Shown here piece by piece: positions 1-7,116 of a stretch of 21,056 bases of DNA. Each line of letters starts with the position of its first letter. Position 1 is the stretch's first letter. The notes under the pieces are model-generated. The model saw only the letters and a program-made list of their open reading frames with translations, was not told where the DNA came from and ran no database searches. This stretch comes from Alphaproteobacteria bacterium. Its GTDB lineage: Bacteria > Pseudomonadota > Alphaproteobacteria > Rhodobacterales > Rhodobacteraceae. A program made the position numbers and the translations under genes. The stretch lies in contig RFGD01000057.1 in NCBI GenBank assembly GCA_003696705.1, forward strand, positions 1-21,056, read 5' to 3'.

Positions 1-10
1 CGAAGCTTGC

Positions 11-46
11 GAAACTTGATTGCGCAACATTGAAACTTTATTGCGC
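11..46. repeat. Two phased 15-bp direct repeats, probable operator
   Basis: The 15-mers at 11-25 and 32-46 are identical except at one base (GAAACTTGATTGCGC and GAAACTTTATTGCGC). Their starts are 21 bp apart, two helical turns, so a protein would meet both on one DNA face. The second copy overlaps the candidate -35 box of the following Lrp-type gene. Lrp/AsnC proteins bind repeated sites as multimers and are usually autoregulated, so these are best read as that regulator's own sites. Some copies may lie left of the window. Confidence 0.55.
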
Positions 47-69
47 CCGGACTGCCTTCCGCTTATGTA
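41..69 (+). promoter_or_regulatory. Putative sigma70-type promoter of the Lrp-family gene
   Basis: TTGCGC at 41-46 and TATGTA at 64-69 are separated by 17 bp. They lie about 25 bp before the start codon, with a GGAGG ribosome site at 85-89. The -10 match is only partial. Overlap of the -35 with the second direct repeat fits autorepression. Confidence 0.4.
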
Positions 70-94
70 GTCTTCATCCAAAGCGGAGGGTGAC

Positions 95-607
95 ATGGCT
101 GTTCCGTCGGGAAAGCTGGATGCGATCGACCGCCGGATCCTGGCCGAGTTGCAGGCCGACGGGCGCATGACGAACGTTGAGCTGGCCCGGCGCGTCGGCA
201 TATCGGCGCCGCCGTGCCTGCGCCGTGTGCGCGCCCTCGAGGAGGCGGGCTTCATCCGCGGCTACCACGCCGACGTCGATGCGCGCGCCCTCGGGTTCGA
301 GGTTCAGGTCTTTGCCATGGTGGGCCTGTCGAACCAGTCCGAAGCGGCGCTGTCGGCCTTCGAGGCGCAATGTCGCGAGTGGCCGCTGGTGCGCGAGTGT
401 CACATGCTCAACGGCGAGATCGACTTCATCCTGAAGTGCGTTGCGCCCGACCTCTCGACCTTTCAGCGCTTCCTGACCGAGGAACTGACCGCGGCCGAGA
501 ATGTGGCCAGCGTGAAGACCTCGCTCGTCATCCGCTGCTCGAAGGATGAGCCGGGCGTGCCCTTCGACGTCCTCGAAAAGCGGCTCGAGGAGTCGGCGCT
601 GTCCTGA
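95..607 (+). CDS. Lrp/AsnC family transcriptional regulator
   Basis: The 170-residue product has the Lrp/AsnC layout. An N-terminal helix-turn-helix (about residues 8-60, with LDAIDRRILAELQADGR and NVELARRVGISAPPCLRRV) is followed by a RAM-type ligand-sensing and oligomerisation domain (about 70-160). Such proteins act as dimers to octamers that respond to an amino acid or related ligand and control metabolic genes. The ATG at 95 follows a good GGAGG site at 85-89. Upstream lie two phased direct repeats that probably form its operator. The gene converges on the Hint-domain gene, leaving only 25 bp between stop codons. Its target may be a divergent gene left of the window. The ligand cannot be read from sequence, so no gene symbol is given. 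Confidence 0.93.
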   Translation: MAVPSGKLDAIDRRILAELQADGRMTNVELARRVGISAPPCLRRVRALEEAGFIRGYHADVDARALGFEVQVFAMVGLSNQSEAALSAFEAQCREWPLVRECHMLNGEIDFILKCVAPDLSTFQRFLTEELTAAENVASVKTSLVIRCSKDEPGVPFDVLEKRLEESALS

Positions 608-632
608 CGCCCTTGCCCGCGCCTGCCGGCGC

Positions 633-1412
633 CTAGCGGCCCAGAAGCTGTGCGAGTTCGGCGGCCGAAAGGCGCGGTGTCGTCGGCGGCGTGGCACGCC
701 GGGGCAGGGCCTGGGCCGGGAAGAGCCGGACGAAGGCGTCCCGGACGTCGATGTCCAGATCCATGTTTGCAAAGATGCTGGCGTCATGCGCCTCGAAGGC
801 AAGGCCGGTCGCAAGGATCCCCGCCTGGGCATCGGTCGAGACGTTGTAGACCGTCACCGGCGACACGGGGTTTACCGGAAAGACCGAATCGCCGTCGACG
901 AGCGCGGTGACCGGCACGAAGGCGGCCGGCGTGCCGAAGCGGGTCTGGACCTTGGCGTGATGAAGAAGGATGCGCGCATGGCGCGAGACGACGATGTCCG
1001 CGGCCGGGCGGCCGGGCCCGAAGGCGTCTGCCGTGATGCGAAAGAGAAGCGGCGCATGCGGGGCGCCGCCGCGACGCCGGGCAAGGACATAGCTTCCCAC
1101 CCAGCGGACCGTCGCGCTTTCCCCGTCAGAGGTCAGGACGGTGTCCCCGGGCACGATGTCCTCGACCGCGATCGAACCGTCCGGCGTCTGGATCGGCGTG
1201 CCATGTGCCACGGCGCCGCATGTCGCCTCGATGGCCGGGTGGGCCGGGGCGCGGACGTCCTTCCACTGTGCGCTGCCGTAGGAGTCGAGCCACGCGACCT
1301 GATAGGTTCGCGACGGAAGCGGGAGAACCGTGTCCGGGCCTTCCGGCCCGCGCCTGACGGGAACTGCGGAATTTCTGCCCGCGAATGCGCGAAGCTGGTG
1401 GGGTCCTGCCAT
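633..1412 (-). CDS. Hint-domain (Hedgehog/intein-type) protein
   Basis: The predicted product has 259 residues. Residues about 67-210 form a Hint_2-type module, recognised by GTPIQTPDG (71-79), VEDIVPGDTVLTSDG (83-97) and VSRHARILL (142-150). Classical Hint modules carry out self-splicing or self-cleavage with a Cys or Ser nucleophile four residues before the GT. Here that position is Ala67 (sequence GAVAHGT), the nearest Cys being residue 65. The usual downstream YxHI-type block reads VTVYNVSTD and lacks the histidine. The module may therefore be catalytically inactive or use another residue. No signal peptide or membrane segment is apparent. I chose ATG 1412 over the longer in-frame ATG at 1511 because an AGAGAGG ribosome site lies just upstream. 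Such proteins are frequent in Rhodobacterales, often of unknown role. The divergent neighbour is the TPR-sulfotransferase. Confidence 0.85.
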   Translation of the reverse strand: MAGPHQLRAFAGRNSAVPVRRGPEGPDTVLPLPSRTYQVAWLDSYGSAQWKDVRAPAHPAIEATCGAVAHGTPIQTPDGSIAVEDIVPGDTVLTSDGESATVRWVGSYVLARRRGGAPHAPLLFRITADAFGPGRPAADIVVSRHARILLHHAKVQTRFGTPAAFVPVTALVDGDSVFPVNPVSPVTVYNVSTDAQAGILATGLAFEAHDASIFANMDLDIDVRDAFVRLFPAQALPRRATPPTTPRLSAAELAQLLGR

Positions 1413-1494
1413 GACTTGCCTCTCTGGCCTGTCCCTTGTACTGCCTGGCCCCCACCGAAAGCAGACGGACTGTTCGGCAAGACACTGCCTGCTC

Positions 1495-1511
1495 TTGACA
1501 GGGTTTGTCAA
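1495..1511. promoter_or_regulatory. Inverted repeat in the divergent Hint/sulfotransferase spacer
   Basis: TTGACA (1495-1500) and TGTCAA (1506-1511) form a perfect 6-bp inverted repeat with a 5-bp centre. It therefore presents a consensus -35 hexamer to both strands. No good -10 is visible at 16-18 bp on either side, so it could be an operator palindrome instead of two -35 boxes. Confidence 0.35.
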
Positions 1512-1626
1512 ATTCTGACGCTTTTCGTCGACCCGGCGCGGCCAATTCGGGGTTGCCCGGGGTGGACTGTGCGCGGATCGGAAACGCTCGGGGCGCTGCC
1601 GAATCGAATGACGTCACGTTCCCGCG

Positions 1627-1655
1627 TTGGCCTTTGTTCGCGGCCGTGCTAGAGC
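1627..1655 (+). promoter_or_regulatory. Putative promoter of the TPR-sulfotransferase gene
   Basis: TTGGCC at 1627-1632 and TAGAGC at 1650-1655 are 17 bp apart, about 31 bp before the start codon. The hexamers only partly match sigma70, but the layout (TTG-17-TAG) recurs before other genes here, for example the degQ-type gene. Confidence 0.33.
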
Positions 1656-1686
1656 CGGCAAAGACCGTCCGCACGAAGGATGAGCC

Positions 1687-3834
1687 ATGCTGCCCATCAA
1701 CCCCGCCCGAATTCCCGAAATCATGCGTCGCGCCAAGGAAGCCGAGGCCGCAGGCCGCGTCGGCGATGCGGAACGTCTCTATCGCTCGGTCGTCGCGGCC
1801 CGCCCCGAGGAGGCCGGCGCCTGGTTTTCGCTTGCCGCGCTGGCCGCCCGCCGGGGCGACCGGGGCGCGGCGGAAGAGGCGCTCGAGAAGGCGGCGGCGC
1901 TTCGGCCCGGCGAGCCGGCCATCTGGCGGGCCATGATCAGCCTGGCGCTCGGGGCCGGCGACCGGGCGAAGGCCGAGGCGGCGCTGGCACGGGCGCGGAA
2001 GGCGGTCGATGGACGGGCGGCCTCCGCCCTTGCCGCAATGATCGCGCCGTCGGCGGGCGGGCCGACCCGCTCACCCGCCGAGGGCGCGCCGAAATCCGCC
2101 GTGCGCAAGGTTCTGGACCTGGCGGGACGGCGGGACTTCCGTGCCGCGGCGGCCGAAGCCGCCGCGCTGTCGGCCCGCTACCCCGCGGCCGCCCTCTTCC
2201 CCCTGGTCGAGGCGACGGCCGCGGCCGAGCTTGGCCGCCACGACGCCGCCGAGCGCGCGTTTCACGAGGCGCTCCGGCGCTTTCCCGACTATCCCGAGGC
2301 GCACGCCCGCTTCGGCGAGTACCTTCTGGCCCGTGGGCGGCGGGACGAGGCGCGCCGGCATCTCGAGCGGGCGCGCGCGCTGTCACCGTCCGCGCCCGGG
2401 CCGCTTCTTGCCCTGGCGCGGCTCGAGCATGCGGCCGGCCGCGAAGACGACGCGTGGACGCTGCTCGAAGAGGCGGCGGCGAAGGGCGCGAAGGGCCCCG
2501 AGCTCGATCTCTTGCGCGGGCTCGTGGGGTCGCGCCTTGGGCGCGACAGCGCGCTTCGGTATCTGCGCCGCGCCGTCGGTGCCGGGTTTGGCGGGCTCGA
2601 CGCCCGGCTCGAGCTTGCCTATGCGCTCGACCGCGGCGGAGAGACCGACGCGGCCCTGGCCGAGCTGGCCCGCATCGAAAGTGACGCCCCGGCGCGGGCC
2701 GACGTCAACGCGGTCCGGGCGCGGATCCTGATGTCGCTTGGCCGGTTCGACGAGGCGCTCGATCAACTGCGCGCGGGGATGGAGAAAGAGCCGACGCTGG
2801 GCAGTCTCTACTACTCCTACGCGACGGCCCGGAAGATCCGCTCCGACGATCCGATGATCGAGCGCATGGCCGATCTGTTCGAGGCCGGTTCCATGCCCGA
2901 GCTCGAGCGCGTGAGCCTTGGCTATGCGCTGGCCAAGGCGATGGAGGACACCGGCCAGCATGACCGCGTGTTCACCTATCTGAATGCGGCGAACGAGACG
3001 CTCTCGAGGCTCTATCCCTACGATTTCGAAGCCGACCGGGCCGAGGCCGAACGCGTCCGTCGGCATTTCACGCCGGCGCTTCGCCGCCGCTACGAAGGCG
3101 CCGGCGCCGCCGAGGCGCGGCCGATCTTCGTGACCGGCCTGCCACGGTCGGGCACGACGCTTGTCGAGCAGATCCTGTCGTCCCATTCCACGGTCGCGGC
3201 GGGCGGCGAAGTGGGCAAGCTTTCGCCCGTGATGCGCGATCTCGTCCGCACCCTCGACAAGGCGGGGGACCGGCCCGTCGACATCGACTTTGCCAACATC
3301 GGCCGCAGCTACTGGGCCTACCTGACCGCCCGGCATCCGGGCGCGCACAGGATCACCGACAAGTCGATCGCGACCTACAATCACATCGGCTATGTCAAGC
3401 TTGCCATGCCCAACGCGCGCATCATCGTCGTGCGCCGCGACCCGCGCGACAATGCCGTGTCGATCTACAAGAACTTCTTCGTCCCGGGCCAGCACAGGTA
3501 TGCGACCAGCCTGCGGGACATCGCGCGGTTCCAGAAGCTGTTTGACCGGCAGGTCGCCTTCTGGCGCGAGGTCTGGCCCGACGCCTTCCACGAGGTCCAC
3601 TACGAGGCCCTGGTGGCCGACCCCGAGGGCGAGGTGCGCAAGCTTCTGAAGGCGGCGGATCTGGAGTGGGAGGACGCCTGCCTCAACTTCCATCAGAACC
3701 GGCGGCGCGTCGACACCCTGTCGGTCCGGCAGGTGCGCCAGCCCCTCTATTCGTCGTCCGTCGGCGCGTGGACCCGCTACGAGAAGGACATGGCGCCGTT
3801 TCTTGACGAGTTCGCGAAGACTGCGCGCGTCTGA
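1687..3834 (+). CDS. TPR-repeat sulfotransferase family protein
   Basis: The 715-residue fusion protein has an Ala/Arg/Glu-rich N-terminal half (about 1-400) made of helical TPR-type units, for example AKEAEAAGRVGDAERLYRSV near the start and later RFDEALDQLRAGMEKEP. The C-terminal part (about 475-710) is a sulfotransferase domain. It shows the 5'-phosphosulfate-binding loop FVTGLPRSGTT (481-491) and the 3'-phosphate-binding strand and helix IIVVRRDPRDNAVSIYKNFF (from 579). These enzymes transfer sulfate from PAPS to an acceptor. The TPR part probably binds a protein or glycan partner. The acceptor is unknown and no sulfate-activation genes are nearby. The ATG at 1687 has an AAGGA site seven bases upstream. 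The gene stands alone, divergent from the Hint gene and ending at a strong hairpin. Confidence 0.9.
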   Translation: MLPINPARIPEIMRRAKEAEAAGRVGDAERLYRSVVAARPEEAGAWFSLAALAARRGDRGAAEEALEKAAALRPGEPAIWRAMISLALGAGDRAKAEAALARARKAVDGRAASALAAMIAPSAGGPTRSPAEGAPKSAVRKVLDLAGRRDFRAAAAEAAALSARYPAAALFPLVEATAAAELGRHDAAERAFHEALRRFPDYPEAHARFGEYLLARGRRDEARRHLERARALSPSAPGPLLALARLEHAAGREDDAWTLLEEAAAKGAKGPELDLLRGLVGSRLGRDSALRYLRRAVGAGFGGLDARLELAYALDRGGETDAALAELARIESDAPARADVNAVRARILMSLGRFDEALDQLRAGMEKEPTLGSLYYSYATARKIRSDDPMIERMADLFEAGSMPELERVSLGYALAKAMEDTGQHDRVFTYLNAANETLSRLYPYDFEADRAEAERVRRHFTPALRRRYEGAGAAEARPIFVTGLPRSGTTLVEQILSSHSTVAAGGEVGKLSPVMRDLVRTLDKAGDRPVDIDFANIGRSYWAYLTARHPGAHRITDKSIATYNHIGYVKLAMPNARIIVVRRDPRDNAVSIYKNFFVPGQHRYATSLRDIARFQKLFDRQVAFWREVWPDAFHEVHYEALVADPEGEVRKLLKAADLEWEDACLNFHQNRRRVDTLSVRQVRQPLYSSSVGAWTRYEKDMAPFLDEFAKTARV

Positions 3835-3852
3835 CCCCCAGAAATGACGGAA

Positions 3853-3875
3853 GGCGCCGCCCGGTCGGCGGCGCC
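3853..3875. terminator. Perfect 9-bp GC hairpin between convergent genes
   Basis: GGCGCCGCC (3853-3861) and GGCGGCGCC (3867-3875) pair perfectly around a 5-base loop, 18 bases after the sulfotransferase stop. The plus-strand side is followed by a C run, not T. The minus-strand side continues into TTCCGTCATTTC, which is moderately T-rich. It lies between convergent genes and may end transcription in both directions. Confidence 0.5.
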
Positions 3876-3897
3876 CCCCGTGTCATGCCCGTTCGTC

Positions 3898-4056
3898 TCA
3901 GGGCCGGCCGAGGCAAAGCTGGCGGGGAGCCGGCGCTTGAACCGTCATCGTGCCGGCCCGCGGCGGACGCGATCCGCGTTCCCACGGCAGTTTGCGGTCG
4001 AAACGCTCCGCTTCCTTGCGAACCCATTTCAGCCAGCGTCGATCGGTTCTTGCCAT
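3898..4056 (-). CDS. Small basic conserved-type protein (52 aa)
   Basis: This short ORF starts at ATG 4056 behind an AGAGGG ribosome site and ends at TGA 3900-3898. Its 52 residues begin MARTDRRWLKWVRKEAERF and continue with KLPWERGSR before a Pro/Arg-rich tail. From memory this resembles small basic Rhodobacterales proteins with a W-[LM]-K N-terminus and a PWxRG core, so I think it is a real gene and not chance. I cannot confirm homologues. There is no signal peptide or membrane helix. The aromatic and basic residues suggest nucleic-acid or ribosome contact, but that is only a guess. A longer in-frame start at 4251 exists but has no ribosome site and adds low-complexity residues. It stands alone between the convergent hairpin and the pgeF operon end. 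Confidence 0.65.
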   Translation of the reverse strand: MARTDRRWLKWVRKEAERFDRKLPWERGSRPPRAGTMTVQAPAPRQLCLGRP

Positions 4057-4266
4057 TTCCCTCTTTCCCTTCTTGTCTTGCCTTGGCGGACGAACGAGAG
4101 CCCAACAATCGGCCGGTTTCGTCACACGACTCGCACCTTGGTCTTTCACGTGACCACCGCCCTGATCCCTTGTGGTCATGGATGATCTTACGGGGCTTTG
4201 GGGCAATGGCGTGGCAGGGGTTCGGAATTTGCGCGTCAATTTGCCGGCCATCGCCGGCGCGCGGCT
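4057..4266. other. Spacer with one weak hairpin
   Basis: This gap holds the leader of the 52-aa gene (minus strand) and the downstream side of pgeF. The only structure I see is GCCGGC-CATC-GCCGGC at 4243-4258, a 6-bp stem. On the minus strand it follows the pgeF stop by about 9 bases and is followed by AAATTGACG, so it is at best a weak pgeF terminator. No clear promoter was found. Confidence 0.4.
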
Positions 4267-5022
4267 TCAGAGCACGATGGCCGAGATGAGCCGCCCATAG
4301 TCGGCGTTCCCCTCTCGCCGGGCGCGGCGGTAGGAGTAGAAGCGCTCGGGGTCCGAGAAGGTGCACATCCGGATCCATTCGGCATGCCCCACGCCGGCTT
4401 CGCGCAGCCGGTGCAGGACATAGCCCGGCAGGTCGAAGTGAACGCGGTCGCCCGCCCCGCCGGCGAAGAAGCGACCGTTGTGAGGGTCGTCGGCGAGGAA
4501 CGTGTCCAGGAACTCGGGCCCGACCTCATAGGCGGTCTGGCTGATCGTCGGCCCGACCACGGCGGCAATCGATTCGCGGTCGGCGCCCAGGGACACCATC
4601 GCGTCGACCACATTCCCGAGCACGCCGCCAAGGGCACCGCGCCAGCCGGCGTGCGCGGCACCGACGACGCCGGCTTCCGCGTCGGCAAGCAGGACCGGAG
4701 CGCAATCGGCGGTGAGGACGGCGATGGCGATGCCGGGGTGCGAGGTGACGATGGCATCGGCACGCGGGCGCGCGCCCTGGGGCGGCGCCTCGATGGTGGC
4801 CACGTTGGCCGAGTGCACCTGATGGACCGTCACGAGCCGCTCGGGGCGCACGCCCATGGCACCGGCGACGCGCGCACGGTTGAGCGTCACCGCCTCGGCC
4901 AGATCGGACGAACCTTCGCCACAGTTGAGCCCGGCGAAGATCCCGGACGAGGCGCCCCCGCGCCGGGTGAAGAAACCGTGTCTGGGCGCAAGCGCTCCTG
5001 ACGAAAGGATTTCCAGCGTCAT
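4267..5022 (-). CDS. pgeF: PgeF/YfiH-type multicopper-fold (laccase-domain) enzyme
   Basis: The 251-residue protein belongs to the YfiH/PgeF (DUF152) family. The metal-binding triad of the family is visible as His70 in VTVHQVHS, Cys107 in LTADCAPVLL and His124 in AAHAGWRG, followed by a C-terminal FYSYRR. In E. coli the family member hydrolyses wrongly built UDP-MurNAc-L-Ser. Other homologues act as purine nucleoside phosphorylases/deaminases or polyphenol oxidases, so the exact substrate here is open. The length is typical. Its ATG (5022) overlaps the stop of the midA-like gene in an ATGA, so it is probably translated by coupling as the last gene of the lgt operon. It is predicted cytoplasmic. 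Confidence 0.93.
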   Translation of the reverse strand: MTLEILSSGALAPRHGFFTRRGGASSGIFAGLNCGEGSSDLAEAVTLNRARVAGAMGVRPERLVTVHQVHSANVATIEAPPQGARPRADAIVTSHPGIAIAVLTADCAPVLLADAEAGVVGAAHAGWRGALGGVLGNVVDAMVSLGADRESIAAVVGPTISQTAYEVGPEFLDTFLADDPHNGRFFAGGAGDRVHFDLPGYVLHRLREAGVGHAEWIRMCTFSDPERFYSYRRARREGNADYGRLISAIVL

Positions 5023-6113
5023 GTCGTGAACCCCGGTGGGACGGGTGCGCCGCGAGGAACCGCAGCCACCGCCTTGAACAGCGTTCCCATTTCACGCGCG
5101 TCGGTCAAGCGTTCAAGCGCGTCGGCGATGGCGTCGGCCTCGGCCGGCGATTTCCCGCGCGCGAGCTGCGCGGCCCGGGGGCCAATCCCGAGTGCGGCCA
5201 GAAGCTGTCCCTGCGGCACGACGGCGGTGGGGCGCGCGCCGGCGGCGGCAATGGCGCGGCTCACGGCCTCGAAATCGACATGGGCGGTAAGATCGGCCTG
5301 GCCCGGCGCGGCAAGGGGGTCGGCCGTCTGGTGGGCGCGGACGGCCTGGAACGTGTCGCCGCGCGATCGCCAGTCGCCATAGTCGATGAAGATGGCCGCA
5401 CCGCCGTGCCGGGCAATGCGCTCGGCGATCGCATGCACGACGCCTTGGACGGGCGCCGACGTCTCGACGATGTCGCCCGGCGCCGTATCGGCAAGGCGGC
5501 CCTCGAGCGCCGGCACGGCCGTCTCGGGGCCGAGGCCGAAGACAAGTCGGCCCTCTTCAAGCCCGATCATGCGCTCGCGCCAGCCGTGGGCGGTGCGCTG
5601 GAACTGGCGGATGGGCAAGGCGTCCAGAAATTCGTTGGCGATCAGGAAAAGCGGCTTCCCGGGCAGGCCGTCGACCGAGGCGTGCCAGACCGGGGCCGGC
5701 GCCGCGCCCGTCGCCAGAGCGACCGTCCGAAGCGTTTCGGCCTGCACGGCGCGGAGGCGCTTGCCGCCCTCGACAAGGTGCAGCTCAAGCGCCTCGTGAA
5801 AGCCGGGCACGCCTCGGGTTGCCCGAAGCGCATCGGCCATCAGGGTGCCCCGGCCCGGGCCGGGCTCGGCCAGCACGAAGGGGGCCGGTCGCCCCTGGTC
5901 GAGCCAGGCCTGGGCAAGGGCAAGGCCAAGAAGCTCGCCGAACATCTGGCTGACTTCGGGCGCCGTGATGAAATCCCCGGCCGCGCCGATGGGCTCGCCC
6001 CGCGCGTAATAGCCGTGGTCGGGGTGCATGAGGCAAAGCGACATGTATTCGGCAACCGTCATCGGCCCTTCGCGCGCGATCCGGGCGCGGATGATCTCGG
6101 CCAGCGCGGTCAT
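5019..6113 (-). CDS. Class I SAM-dependent methyltransferase, NDUFAF7/MidA family
   Basis: The 364-residue product matches the MidA/NDUFAF7 (DUF185) family. GDFITAPEVSQMFGE (46-60) is the family signature and LAEPGPGRGTLMADALR (81-97) is the SAM-binding loop. In mitochondria the orthologue dimethylates an arginine of the 49-kDa subunit of complex I and is needed for its assembly. A similar role on NuoD is a reasonable inference for an alphaproteobacterium. I set the start at ATG 6113, which overlaps the lgt stop as ATGA. The open frame continues upstream to 6632, but that part is antisense-like, Arg/Pro-rich and runs through lgt. The gene is the middle member of the lgt-midA-pgeF operon. Confidence 0.92.
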   Translation of the reverse strand: MTALAEIIRARIAREGPMTVAEYMSLCLMHPDHGYYARGEPIGAAGDFITAPEVSQMFGELLGLALAQAWLDQGRPAPFVLAEPGPGRGTLMADALRATRGVPGFHEALELHLVEGGKRLRAVQAETLRTVALATGAAPAPVWHASVDGLPGKPLFLIANEFLDALPIRQFQRTAHGWRERMIGLEEGRLVFGLGPETAVPALEGRLADTAPGDIVETSAPVQGVVHAIAERIARHGGAAIFIDYGDWRSRGDTFQAVRAHQTADPLAAPGQADLTAHVDFEAVSRAIAAAGARPTAVVPQGQLLAALGIGPRAAQLARGKSPAEADAIADALERLTDAREMGTLFKAVAAVPRGAPVPPGFTT

Positions 6114-7006
6114 GCGGGGTCTGCACGTCCGGCCGTGCGCGCCCGCGCGATCAGGACGGCGGCAAGGGCCAGCATCGGAAGCGAGAGGAGCTGCCCCATC
6201 GTCAGGCCGACCTCTCCGAATCGAATCGCATGGCCAAGCGGGTTTTCGGGGCTGACGAATTGCGGGTCCGGCTGGCGCACGAATTCCACAAGGAAGCGGC
6301 TGATCGCGTAGCCGCCAAGGAAGACGCCGGTCAGAAGGCCCGGCCGCCGCAGCCCCCCGGCGCGAAAGGCCAGCCAGAAGAGGAGCGCGCCGAGGAGCAC
6401 GCCCTCGAGCCCCGCTTCGTAAAGCTGCGAAGGATGGCGCGCGCAGACATGCGGCCAGTCGGGGGGGCAGGCGGCAAGTTCGGACGGGAACTGAACGCCC
6501 CAGCGCAGGGTCGTCGGCCGGCCCCAGAGCTCGCCATTGATGAAATTCGCGATCCGGCCAAGGAAAAGACCGGGCGGCGTCGCCACCGCCATCGCGTCGG
6601 CAATGCCAAGGACCGGAAGCCGGTGGCGCCACGCGAACCAGCCGCTGGCCAGGACCACGCCCAGAAGGCCGCCGTGAAAGGACATGCCGCCACGCCAGAC
6701 CATCGGGATCTCGGCCGGATGCGCCAGGTAATGCGCCGGCTGATAGAAAAGGACATAGCCAAGTCGCCCGCCCAGGATGACGCCAAGGACGACCCAGCTC
6801 AGAAGCGCCTCGATCTGGTCCGGCGTGGCTGGTGGCGTACGTCCCCAGAGCGCGGGCCGACGCACCAGCGCGACGACGATGCGCCAGCCGGCAAGAAGCC
6901 CGACGATATAAGCCAGCGCATACCAGCGCAGGGCCAGATGCACGGGCCCGATGTCGATGGCAAAGATCTCGGGGCCGATGTCGGGGAAGGGAAGGACTGC
7001 CTGCAT
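6110..7006 (-). CDS. lgt: Prolipoprotein diacylglyceryl transferase
   Basis: Lgt transfers diacylglycerol from phosphatidylglycerol to the lipobox cysteine of prolipoproteins in the inner membrane. The 298-residue protein has about seven hydrophobic segments. It carries the family signatures FHGGLLG (His111, equivalent to E. coli His103), GRIANFINGELWGRPT (150-165), HPSQLYEA (191-198) and the late FVRQPDPQF. The start at ATG 7006 is supported by a GGAG site and places the N-terminus before IDIGPVHLALRWYALAY. A longer in-frame ATG at 7192 would run into the divergent ubiK gene and is rejected. It is the first gene of a minus-strand operon and shares a 110-bp divergent control region with ubiK. 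Confidence 0.97.
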   Translation of the reverse strand: MQAVLPFPDIGPEIFAIDIGPVHLALRWYALAYIVGLLAGWRIVVALVRRPALWGRTPPATPDQIEALLSWVVLGVILGGRLGYVLFYQPAHYLAHPAEIPMVWRGGMSFHGGLLGVVLASGWFAWRHRLPVLGIADAMAVATPPGLFLGRIANFINGELWGRPTTLRWGVQFPSELAACPPDWPHVCARHPSQLYEAGLEGVLLGALLFWLAFRAGGLRRPGLLTGVFLGGYAISRFLVEFVRQPDPQFVSPENPLGHAIRFGEVGLTMGQLLSLPMLALAAVLIARARTAGRADPA

Positions 7007-7058
7007 GTCGTCTCCGTCTGCGGTTTTTCCTTCCCTTGCCGTCCGGGCGAAGTCAACC

Positions 7059-7089
7059 TTGTGGTTTTCCGTCCGAGTGCGCATATAGG
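7059..7089 (+). promoter_or_regulatory. Putative ubiK promoter in the lgt-ubiK divergent region
   Basis: TTGTGG (7059-7064) is followed after 17 bp by CATATA (7082-7087), in a locally AT-richer stretch reading CATATAGG. Transcription would begin about 20 bp before the ubiK ATG. On the opposite strand TTGACT (complement of 7051-7056) could serve lgt, but its -10 is unclear. Confidence 0.42.
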
Positions 7090-7116
7090 CCCCGTTCAGC
7101 CGCCAGGGGACGCGCG

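Noticed and set aside
546..1652. Plus-strand open frame of about 368 codons antisense to the Hint gene
   Set aside because: The opposite strand encodes recognisable Hint blocks and has a good ribosome site, while this frame is Arg/Asp-rich and starts inside the Lrp gene.
6114..6632. N-terminal extension of the MidA-like methyltransferase in the same open frame
   Set aside because: It lies wholly within lgt in another frame, is Arg/Pro-rich, and the family start together with the ATGA overlap fits ATG 6113.
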